In this document: piece after piece, positions 1 to 5,259 of the stretch
Layout: each line of letters begins with the position of its first letter
Position numbering within the stretch: the first letter of the stretch is position 1
NCBI GenBank assembly: GCA_027625355.1
Contig: JAQBWI010000081.1
Coordinates: forward strand, 1-5,259
Length of the DNA stretch: 5,259 nucleotides
From: Pseudomonadota bacterium
GTDB taxonomy: Bacteria; Pseudomonadota; Alphaproteobacteria; HIMB59; GCA-002718135
Direction: 5' to 3'
The notes under the pieces: model-generated
What the model was told of the DNA's origin: nothing
What the model saw: the letters and a program-made list of their open reading frames with translations, nothing else
The model's database searches: none
Position numbers and translations under genes: made by a program

Positions 1-239
1 CAGCATACAAAATATTTGTAAACTCTGATAATTATTCACTGAATTTTAATAATTTTAAAATGCCAACTTTAATTATGACGGGTGAAAATGAGGTTGGCTC
101 CACTCCTCAAATGAGTGAGAAAATTAGTAAAGAAATAAAAGGTAGTATTTTATATATAATCAAAAATGCAAAGCACGGAGCAACTATTGAACAATCAGAT
201 GATGTTAATAAAAAGCTTAATAAATTCTTATTTAGCTAA
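1..239 (+). CDS. alpha/beta hydrolase, C-terminal part (5' end outside window)
   Basis: The frame is open from the left edge (first full codon at base 3) to a TAA at 237-239, giving 78 residues that match the C-terminal end of an alpha/beta-hydrolase-fold enzyme. Visible residues 20-35 form the strand and loop that carry the catalytic acid (MPTLIMTGENEVGSTP). Residues 57-63 (KHGATIE) carry the catalytic His at visible residue 58. The nucleophile elbow and oxyanion hole lie outside the window. The family includes esterases, lactonases such as 3-oxoadipate enol-lactonase, and C-C hydrolases, and the fragment does not decide between them. The acid position appears to be Glu30 in GEN-E, where many relatives have Asp. 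No signal peptide can be judged. The gene converges on the cysteine-rich gene and overlaps its 3' end by 8 bases, so it is not in that operon. The fold is fairly sure; the substrate is unknown. Confidence 0.8.
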   Translation, partial: AYKIFVNSDNYSLNFNNFKMPTLIMTGENEVGSTPQMSEKISKEIKGSILYIIKNAKHGATIEQSDDVNKKLNKFLFS

Positions 240-426
240 CAGAGCATGTCATGTCTGAACCACAGCACATCGGAGATTTAATTTTGCCATGTCCAGTCGG
301 GCATTTTGAAATTTGAACATCAGATCCATCATCTTTAACGAGTACATCATTTTGAAGAGGTTCATTACATTTTGCACATGTTGCATTCACCGACATTCCA
401 CAAGTTTTACATTCATAAGTTGCCAT
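232..426 (-). CDS. small cysteine-rich putative metal-binding protein (64 aa)
   Basis: This is a 64-residue protein with an ATG start at 426 and a good ribosome binding site, AAGGA, 6 bases upstream. Eight cysteines are visible: C6-x-x-C9, C17-x-x-C20, C42, C54-C55 and C61, with His46 nearby. The two CxxC pairs look like a zinc-ribbon or rubredoxin-like knuckle, followed by a second group around CPTGHGKIKSPMCC. There is no signal peptide or membrane segment, so it is probably cytoplasmic. I recall similar short proteins (MATYxCxTCGM start, ending near CCGxDMTC) as hypothetical proteins in marine alphaproteobacteria such as Pelagibacter; this is memory, not a search. Function is unknown; zinc or iron binding is inferred from the cysteines only. 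It lies downstream of the enolase-family gene on the same strand after a 51-base gap, so it could be read from the operon or from its own promoter. Its 3' end overlaps the opposing hydrolase gene. Confidence 0.85.
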   Translation of the reverse strand: MATYECKTCGMSVNATCAKCNEPLQNDVLVKDDGSDVQISKCPTGHGKIKSPMCCGSDMTCSVS

Positions 427-432
427 AATAAA

Positions 433-437
433 TCCTT
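433..437 (-). promoter_or_regulatory. ribosome binding site of the cysteine-rich gene
   Basis: On the minus strand the bases AAGGA lie 6 bases before the ATG at 426. This is the best Shine-Dalgarno match in the window and fixes the start of the 64-residue gene. Confidence 0.7.
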
Positions 438-440
438 TTT

Positions 441-462
441 AAAAAACTATATTTTTAGTTTT
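441..462 (-). terminator. weak AT-rich hairpin with T-run after the enolase-family gene
   Basis: The arms 443-449 and 456-462 form a 7-base-pair inverted repeat (AAAACTA/TAGTTTT) with a 6-base loop. On the minus strand the second arm runs into TTTTTT. It sits 16 bases after the stop codon of the enolase-family gene. The stem has only one G-C pair, so it is at best a poor intrinsic terminator. It also overlaps the candidate -10 box, so at most one of these two readings is likely to matter. Confidence 0.2.
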
Positions 463-474
463 ACTGAAAGTAAA
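446..474 (-). promoter_or_regulatory. possible sigma-70-type promoter for the cysteine-rich gene
   Basis: On the minus strand, TTTACT (469-474, 4 of 6 to the -35 consensus) and TATAGT (446-451, 5 of 6 to the -10 consensus) are separated by exactly 17 bases. This would start transcription around base 439, just upstream of the ribosome binding site, giving a leader of only about a dozen bases. The -35 begins just past the stop codon of the enolase-family gene. In DNA this AT-rich, such matches arise often by chance, so the call is tentative. If real, the small gene is expressed independently of the sugar operon. Confidence 0.3.
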
Positions 475-477
475 TAG

Positions 478-1581
478 TTAATTAGCTTCTGAAACTTGGT
501 AAACCGAACTATTGAGCCATTCTGGATTGATTGTTACACCCCAACCAGGTTTATCAGTAATATTCACGCACCCATTTTGAACTTCAAATGGATTATTCAA
601 AAATAAATCTTCTTGCCACGGATAATAATCTTCACCTTCGATAGAAAACTCAAGGTAAGGACCTGCATTAGGGATAGCTTTTAATAAGTGCATTGTACAC
701 ATTGTAACTAATGATAAATTTGCAGCATGAGGAGTACAAATGTATCCCTCTTTTTCAATTATTTTTGCAACTTGGAGAGTTCTTGTTAGTCCACCTAGAT
801 ACATTACATCAGGTTGAAAAATATTAACTATTTTTCTTTTTACCATATCATTCCATATACGAATATCACAGTCTTGCTCACCCCCAGTTACATCAATTGA
901 AAGGGCATTTGTTACTTCCTGGGTTTGTTCTGGTTCCCAATATGGGCAGGGTTCTTCAAAATGTATAATATTATTATCTTCTAAAAATTTTCCTATTTCA
1001 ATTGCTTGGGATGATGAATAACAACTATTTGCATCAACCAGTTTTTTTACAGATACATCAAGTGACTTATTTATTGTTTTTACAATATCCTGTGTTCTTC
1101 CTTCCCATTCATCCAACCCTCTTCCACATTCAGCTCCAATTCTAAACTTAAAAGCGTCAATTCCTTTTTCTTGATATAATTTTTTAAATCGTTCAGCCTC
1201 ATCAATGGCACTAATGTCTCTTTTCATAGAGGAACCGTATACTTTTAGTTGACCAACATTTCCCCCTATTAATTCTGTTACAGGCTTCTGTTCTAATTTA
1301 CCTTTTATATCCCATAAAGAAGTATCAAGACCTGCTATTGCTCTTAATAAATAAGAACCAGGAAATTTATGCTCTTTTTCTAATACTAAATTTTCAATAT
1401 CATTAAAATCCATCCAAGATTGACCTAGAACCCAGGGGGCCACTTGTTTATGAAATATTTGTGCTGAAATATCTGCATGATAAGTAGACATTTGACCAAA
1501 ACCATCAGATCCATCCTCTAAAGTTGTTTTAACAAAACTAACATAGGGTTTTGTAAATGTTTCTAGTTTTTTTATCTTCAT
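478..1581 (-). CDS. mandelate racemase/muconate lactonizing-type enolase-superfamily enzyme, probable sugar-acid dehydratase
   Basis: This 367-residue protein has full family length. The N-terminal capping domain (about 1-115) includes GLDTSLWDIKGK at 84-95. The C-terminal barrel carries the expected acid/base and metal residues. These are Lys145 and Arg147 (KFR, in place of the usual KxK), Mg ligands Asp183 (VDAN), Glu209 (EEP) and Glu235 (GGEQ), the Asp258/His285 pair (QPD and TPHAAN), and Glu311 (LEF). The Asp-His dyad is the hallmark of the mandelate-racemase subgroup, most of which dehydrate aldonic or aldaric acids by removing the proton alpha to the carboxylate. The exact substrate cannot be read from the sequence. 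No signal peptide, so cytoplasmic. The ATG overlaps the TGA of the GMC gene by 4 bases (ATGA) and no clear Shine-Dalgarno is present, so translation is probably coupled to that gene. This points to a shared pathway: GMC oxidation to an acid or lactone, then dehydration. Racemase or epimerase activity is an alternative. Confidence 0.9.
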   Translation of the reverse strand: MKIKKLETFTKPYVSFVKTTLEDGSDGFGQMSTYHADISAQIFHKQVAPWVLGQSWMDFNDIENLVLEKEHKFPGSYLLRAIAGLDTSLWDIKGKLEQKPVTELIGGNVGQLKVYGSSMKRDISAIDEAERFKKLYQEKGIDAFKFRIGAECGRGLDEWEGRTQDIVKTINKSLDVSVKKLVDANSCYSSSQAIEIGKFLEDNNIIHFEEPCPYWEPEQTQEVTNALSIDVTGGEQDCDIRIWNDMVKRKIVNIFQPDVMYLGGLTRTLQVAKIIEKEGYICTPHAANLSLVTMCTMHLLKAIPNAGPYLEFSIEGEDYYPWQEDLFLNNPFEVQNGCVNITDKPGWGVTINPEWLNSSVYQVSEAN

Positions 1582-3197
1582 TGGTATTGCTGTTTTAATT
1601 CATCTAGAATAATTTTACTAGATAAATATGATAACATCATAACGGGCGCGTTAATATTTCCTGAAGTGATATTTGGCATTACAGAAGCATCAACTACCCA
1701 TAAATTATCAATCCCGTGAACCTTGAGTTTTTCAGATACAACACCCTGTTCAATACTTTTACTCATTCGACATGTTCCACAAGGATGATAGATTGTTGTA
1801 GAATTTGATTTAAAGTGATCAAGTAATTCATCATCACTAGATTTAATTGGATCAATACTGACTGGAGATTTAATAATTTTATTAATATTTTGATTTGCAG
1901 AAAACTTTCGAACGAAATCAAATGTTGAATATAAATCATGAACATCCCTTTCGTCGGAAAGATATCTTGGATCAATACTTGGTAAAAAATCATTATTAAC
2001 AATCTTTAAACTTACCTCTCCAAGACTCTTAGGTCTGCAAGAATTAAAACCTATTATAAATCCATTAAATTTATCAGTCTTAAGTAACGGTCTTTTATTT
2101 TTGAAAGAAACTGAGTAGGTAAGAGGATTGAAATATAATTGAATATTTGGGTAAGGATCAAGAGAGTTCCAATTAATATATCCTCCTCCCTGGTTAAGAC
2201 TTAAGGAAAGTGGACCTTTTCTATTATAAGCATATTGTAAAAAAGATTTTACTCTTCCACTCCAGGTTCCCAAATCTTTATTTAGAGTTGGAAAATATGT
2301 TTTGTATAGATAATCCAAGCCTAAATGATCTTGAAAATTTTTTCCAACATGAGGACTATTTAATACAACAGGAATTTTAAATTTATTCAATTCAGTTGAA
2401 TTACCTATACCCGATTTTAATAGTAAATAAGGTGTCATTATTGAACCGCTTGAAAGAATAGTTCCTATCTTGGGTTTTACCTCTAGTACTTTGTTTTTGT
2501 GCTTAATTTTTAAACTAGAAATTTTGTTATTATTAAAATTTAATTTCAAAACCTCTGTTTTTGTTAAAATAGTTAAATTAGGATTATTTTTAATAGGTTT
2601 TAAGAAAGATTTAGCTGATGAATTTCTAAAACCTTTATATGTATTAACATTATAATGCCCTACTTGATTTTGAATTGTACTATTAAGCTGTTTGTTAAAT
2701 TCAAAATTAAACTCTTTTGCTGCGTTAAAAAAATTGTCAAGAATTGGATGGTGTTGGGAACTTACATCATTAACAGGTATCTTATTTATCGGTAATTCAT
2801 TTTGCTCTTCATTCACTGCGAACTCTAATTCATTAAATGTAGATTTGATATTTCCCCAGGACCAATTTGAATTTAAATTCCAATTTTCGTAATCAGACTT
2901 CAATCCGCGAGCATAAATCATGGCATTTATTGATCCAGATCCTCCAATAACTTTTCCACGTGGATAGTAAATTTCTCTGTTATTGAGTTTGGTTTGAATT
3001 TTAGAATAAAAATTCCAATTCATAGTCTTGTGATAAAAAGTCATTCCATACCCTAAAGGGACTTGGATAACAGGATTTTTATCACTTGGACCAGCTTCAA
3101 TTAACAATACTTTATATTTCGTATTATTTATTATATTATTTGCAACTATACATCCGGCTGAACCAGCGCCAACAATAACTAAATCAAAATTATCCAA
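1578..3197 (-). CDS. GMC-family FAD-dependent oxidoreductase (choline dehydrogenase-like), TTG start
   Basis: This is a 539-residue flavoprotein of normal GMC length. The FAD Rossmann motif is at the extreme N-terminus (VGAGSAG, Gly10/12/15) with Glu34 in LIEAG for the ribose. GMC signature 1 lies at 79-98 (PRGKVIGGSGS then INAMIYARG), and signature 2 at 251-265 (GSIMTPYLLLKSGIG). The C-terminal active site has His471 in HPCGTCRM and Asn514 in GNINAPVMM, where relatives have a second His or Asn. The family oxidises primary alcohols, sugars or choline, passing electrons to oxygen or a carrier. There is no signal peptide or Tat motif, so it acts in the cytoplasm. The start must be TTG at 3195-3197: this gives the normal MDNFDLVIVGAG beginning, no in-frame ATG precedes it, and an in-frame stop lies a short way upstream. 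It begins 5 bases after the nagB-II stop, without a visible Shine-Dalgarno, and overlaps the enolase-family gene by 4 bases. Operon context favours a sugar or amino-sugar-derived alcohol over choline, but this is inference. Confidence 0.92.
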   Translation of the reverse strand: MDNFDLVIVGAGSAGCIVANNIINNTKYKVLLIEAGPSDKNPVIQVPLGYGMTFYHKTMNWNFYSKIQTKLNNREIYYPRGKVIGGSGSINAMIYARGLKSDYENWNLNSNWSWGNIKSTFNELEFAVNEEQNELPINKIPVNDVSSQHHPILDNFFNAAKEFNFEFNKQLNSTIQNQVGHYNVNTYKGFRNSSAKSFLKPIKNNPNLTILTKTEVLKLNFNNNKISSLKIKHKNKVLEVKPKIGTILSSGSIMTPYLLLKSGIGNSTELNKFKIPVVLNSPHVGKNFQDHLGLDYLYKTYFPTLNKDLGTWSGRVKSFLQYAYNRKGPLSLSLNQGGGYINWNSLDPYPNIQLYFNPLTYSVSFKNKRPLLKTDKFNGFIIGFNSCRPKSLGEVSLKIVNNDFLPSIDPRYLSDERDVHDLYSTFDFVRKFSANQNINKIIKSPVSIDPIKSSDDELLDHFKSNSTTIYHPCGTCRMSKSIEQGVVSEKLKVHGIDNLWVVDASVMPNITSGNINAPVMMLSYLSSKIILDELKQQYQ

Positions 3198-3202
3198 AAA
3201 AA

Positions 3203-4225
3203 TTAAAAAGTTTGTGTTACTTTTGTTAAATAACGTGGTTCATCAGGATTTAAACCTTTGGAAATTGTGTAACGTATTATCCACGGATAAAACTTAGACA
3301 TTAAAATAACCGAGTCTAGTTCTAAAATTTTATTAGATGGATAAAAAAAATCAGATTTTACATTTTTATTTGAAGACATTTCATAAATTAAATTAGTATA
3401 ATTTTTCAACTCATGGACATCCTTATTTACAGTTAGCCCACTCTTATCGTTCATACCTAAAAGAAATAATTTAAAAGAATTTTCAATTAAGCTTTTTGGG
3501 CCATGCATTACTTCAGCACTACTAAAGGGCTCAATCATTTCTTGGCACAACTCTTTAAATTTAAGTGATATCTCGTTAGAAAGGGCAAATCCAACTCCTC
3601 TACCTATTATGAAACCTGTGTTAATACTTTTATCAATTATATCTGTATTCCATTCGTTAATCGAGTCATTAACAATTATTTCACTCAGTTTTTTTATATC
3701 ATCATTTATATTTTTTTTACCCAAGCATATAAAAACTAATTTTATTAAAACCAACAAAGTTTGGGTAAAAGTTTTAGTTGCAGCAACACTCTTCTCTTCT
3801 CTTGCAAACATATTCAAAAAATAATCTGCTTCTTTAACAATAGGACTATCAACATTATTTGTTATGATGACTGTTCTAGCACCCATTAATCTGGATTTTT
3901 TTTCACACTCTACTAAATCAGTGCTTTTTCCTGATTGTGAAATAACAATCACCAAAGCTTCTGAAAAATCAAACTTGGATTGCTCCAAAGTAATGATAGA
4001 AGGAGGCATACTATAAGTTGGAAGGCCTAAATGCTTAGCAAAAATATAGGAACTATACAATGCTGCACAATCTGATGTACCTCTAGCAATAGTCACAACA
4101 TATTTTATTTTTTTTTGACTTATTAGTTGAGCAATTCTATCATACGGATTGTCATCAATATTTGAAAATTGATCGATAATAGTTGGAATGCTTAATGCTT
4201 CCTCTAAAACTAAAGAGTCATCCAT
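3203..4225 (-). CDS. nagB-II: glucosamine-6-phosphate deaminase, NagB-II type (two SIS domains)
   Basis: The 340-residue protein has two SIS domains and lacks the glutaminase domain of GlmS. It should convert glucosamine-6-phosphate to fructose-6-phosphate and ammonia in the cytoplasm. The first SIS domain (about 35-165) has ARGTSD at 47-52, the phosphate loop SQSGKS at 96-101 and EEKSVAATK at 143-151. The second (about 195-330) has IIGRGVGFALSNEISLK at 206-222, then KELC and HGP. Glu225 and His241 match the GlmS isomerase residues Glu488 and His504 with identical 16-residue spacing, and Lys335 in the tail KVTQTF matches Lys603. The ending GLNPDEPRYLTKVTQTF is close to what I recall of Shewanella-type NagB-II. 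The start overlaps the nagA stop by 8 bases, and GGAAAG 7 bases upstream is a plausible ribosome binding site. Adjacency to nagA strongly supports the role. AgaS-like deaminase of galactosamine-6-phosphate is the main alternative. Confidence 0.9.
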   Translation of the reverse strand: MDDSLVLEEALSIPTIIDQFSNIDDNPYDRIAQLISQKKIKYVVTIARGTSDCAALYSSYIFAKHLGLPTYSMPPSIITLEQSKFDFSEALVIVISQSGKSTDLVECEKKSRLMGARTVIITNNVDSPIVKEADYFLNMFAREEKSVAATKTFTQTLLVLIKLVFICLGKKNINDDIKKLSEIIVNDSINEWNTDIIDKSINTGFIIGRGVGFALSNEISLKFKELCQEMIEPFSSAEVMHGPKSLIENSFKLFLLGMNDKSGLTVNKDVHELKNYTNLIYEMSSNKNVKSDFFYPSNKILELDSVILMSKFYPWIIRYTISKGLNPDEPRYLTKVTQTF

Positions 4226-5259
4226 TTATTAGCTTTCCATTTAAATAAATACTTTTGATATTAAATTCATGATCTAATATTAAAAAATTTGCTTTTTTTC
4301 CATTATCAATCACTCCTATATCTTCTTTTTTTAGAAACTTAGAAGCTGAATAGCTAGTCATTCTAACGGCATCCTGTATTGAAATTTTCATTTTTAATAA
4401 ATTTAAAAAAGTGTCGTGCATGTTAACAACACTCCCTGCAAGCGTATTGGTTCCATTTATGTATACTTTATTATTTTTCTTTTCAATCTCAACATTTGCA
4501 AACTTATAACCACCATCTTTCATGCCTGAAGCCGCTATTGAGTCAGTAATAGCGTATAGATCAGGAATACATTTTTTAGCAATCAGAATAGCTTCTTCAC
4601 TAACATGGTTCAAATCACATATAATTTCAGCAAATTTTCCTTTATTTAGGGCTGCTGAAAGAGCGCCGGGATTTCTATGATTATTATCTGACATCGCATT
4701 ATATAAATGAGTAAAACTAAGATCATTAGAACTCATATATTTTTCACATGTTTTACTATCAGCAAGCGTATGACCAAACTGAACATTTATATTTAGACTT
4801 ATTAAAAAAGTTATAAACTCTTCCATACCCTCTATTTCAGGAGCTAAAGTAATTGTTTTAATCTCAGCAATTTTATTAATTTTTTCTATAAATTCATTTG
4901 AGGGTTTGGTTGCTAAAGGTGGTTGAGCACCAAGTTTTTCAGGGTTAATAAAAGGGCCTTCAAGATGAACTCCTATTAAATTCGAATCGATATCAATTAG
5001 TGAATTAAAATCTTTTAGTGCAGTATAGGTATGTTCAAATGAACTTGTCCAAGTAGTTGCTAAAAGTGATGTCGTTCCTTTTGATAAGTGATATTTTGAC
5101 ATTTTTTGTATTGCCTCAATACCATCCATTGTATCAAAGCCACCTCCACCGTGACAATGTAGATCAATAAAACCAGGTATAATATAATCTTGAGAATTAA
5201 TTTCTTCTACTTTATTTATGTTGAGAATATTTTCATTAAAAGTTATTTCACCAAAATAA
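4218..5259 (-). CDS. nagA: N-acetylglucosamine-6-phosphate deacetylase, 5' end outside window
   Basis: The frame is open to the right edge, with 346 residues visible (first full codon 5256-5258). The family is usually about 380-400 residues, so roughly the first 20-40 are missing. An ATG at 5127-5129 is internal: the essential metal motif IPGFIDLHCHGGGG lies upstream of it at visible residues 27-40 (His34, His36). Other amidohydrolase-fold landmarks, in visible numbering, are GTTSLLAT (61-68), HLEGPF with metal ligand Glu100, TLAPE (137-141), FGHT with His163, FTHLYNAM with His184, the HRNPG substrate loop (194-198), NH with His218, and catalytic Asp239 in AITDSIAASG. LAGS (273-276) and the C-terminal return strands with DNGKKANFLIL complete the fold. 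It removes the acetyl group from GlcNAc-6-phosphate, giving glucosamine-6-phosphate plus acetate, and feeds the overlapping nagB-II. It is cytoplasmic, and no promoter is visible because the start is off the edge. A GalNAc-6-phosphate deacetylase (AgaA) is the main alternative. Confidence 0.93.
   Translation of the reverse strand, partial: YFGEITFNENILNINKVEEINSQDYIIPGFIDLHCHGGGGFDTMDGIEAIQKMSKYHLSKGTTSLLATTWTSSFEHTYTALKDFNSLIDIDSNLIGVHLEGPFINPEKLGAQPPLATKPSNEFIEKINKIAEIKTITLAPEIEGMEEFITFLISLNINVQFGHTLADSKTCEKYMSSNDLSFTHLYNAMSDNNHRNPGALSAALNKGKFAEIICDLNHVSEEAILIAKKCIPDLYAITDSIAASGMKDGGYKFANVEIEKKNNKVYINGTNTLAGSVVNMHDTFLNLLKMKISIQDAVRMTSYSASKFLKKEDIGVIDNGKKANFLILDHEFNIKSIYLNGKLING
4233..4238 (-). 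promoter_or_regulatory. ribosome binding site of nagB-II inside nagA
   Basis: GGAAAG on the minus strand lies 7 bases before the nagB-II ATG at 4225, inside the last codons of nagA. It supports this start and, with the 8-base gene overlap, translational coupling of the two genes. Confidence 0.5.

Noticed and set aside
60..62. ATG as the start of a 59-residue plus-strand gene
   Set aside because: The codons upstream also fit the hydrolase family, and a protein starting here would lack the nucleophile and most of the fold. It is the tail of a longer gene.
1763..2002. Minus-strand open frame of 79 codons
   Set aside because: It lies wholly inside the GMC gene in another frame, has an Ile/Leu-rich shadow composition and no family motif.
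2470..2892. Two plus-strand open frames (2470-2655 and 2692-2892)
   Set aside because: Both are antisense to the GMC coding region, which has clear family motifs; they look like AT-rich chance frames without ribosome binding sites I could recognise.
3609..3824. Plus-strand open frame resembling a hydrophobic small protein
   Set aside because: It is antisense to nagB-II. The hydrophobic look comes from reading Lys/Asn-rich codons on the opposite strand.
3203..4225. GlmS (glucosamine-6-phosphate synthase)
   Set aside because: There is no N-terminal glutaminase domain or room for one, and the next gene upstream is nagA. The length and motifs fit NagB-II.
5127..5129. ATG as the start of nagA
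   Set aside because: The open frame continues to the window edge and encodes the essential HCH metal motif upstream, so the true start is outside.
1..5259. CRISPR array, tRNA, rRNA, insertion sequence or long repeat
   Set aside because: No repeated units, cloverleaf-like stretches, transposase motifs or terminal repeats were seen; nearly all bases are in well-supported coding regions.

Overview
The window is very AT-rich DNA (poly-A/T runs throughout, Asn/Lys/Ile-rich proteins), with tightly packed genes and almost no intergenic space. This style fits a streamlined marine bacterium, most likely an alphaproteobacterium of the SAR11/Pelagibacter type or a lineage with a similar genome. The assignment is an inference from composition and from recollected family resemblance, not from a marker gene.

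Layout: the left edge carries the 3' end of a plus-strand alpha/beta-hydrolase gene (1-239). It converges on, and overlaps by 8 bases, a minus-strand gene for a 64-residue cysteine-rich protein (232-426). The rest is a minus-strand run transcribed from right to left: nagA (4218 to beyond the right edge, 5' end missing), nagB-II (3203-4225), a GMC-family flavin oxidoreductase (1578-3197, TTG start) and a mandelate-racemase-type enolase-superfamily enzyme (478-1581). Spacings in this run are an 8-base overlap, a 5-base gap and a 4-base ATGA overlap, so these four genes almost certainly form one operon. A 51-base gap with a possible weak promoter separates them from the cysteine-rich gene.

How the genes may work together: NagA deacetylates GlcNAc-6-phosphate to glucosamine-6-phosphate. 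The two-SIS-domain protein matches NagB-II, which deaminates and isomerises that product to fructose-6-phosphate. Both keep the catalytic residues I could identify. The two downstream genes are not part of classical GlcNAc breakdown. A GMC oxidoreductase oxidises an alcohol or sugar, and an MR-type enolase-superfamily enzyme usually dehydrates or epimerises a sugar acid. Together they suggest an oxidise-then-dehydrate branch attached to amino-sugar use, with unknown substrate. This is the most interesting feature of the window. No RNA genes, mobile elements, CRISPR arrays or long repeats were seen, and no gene-free stretch is longer than about 50 bases.
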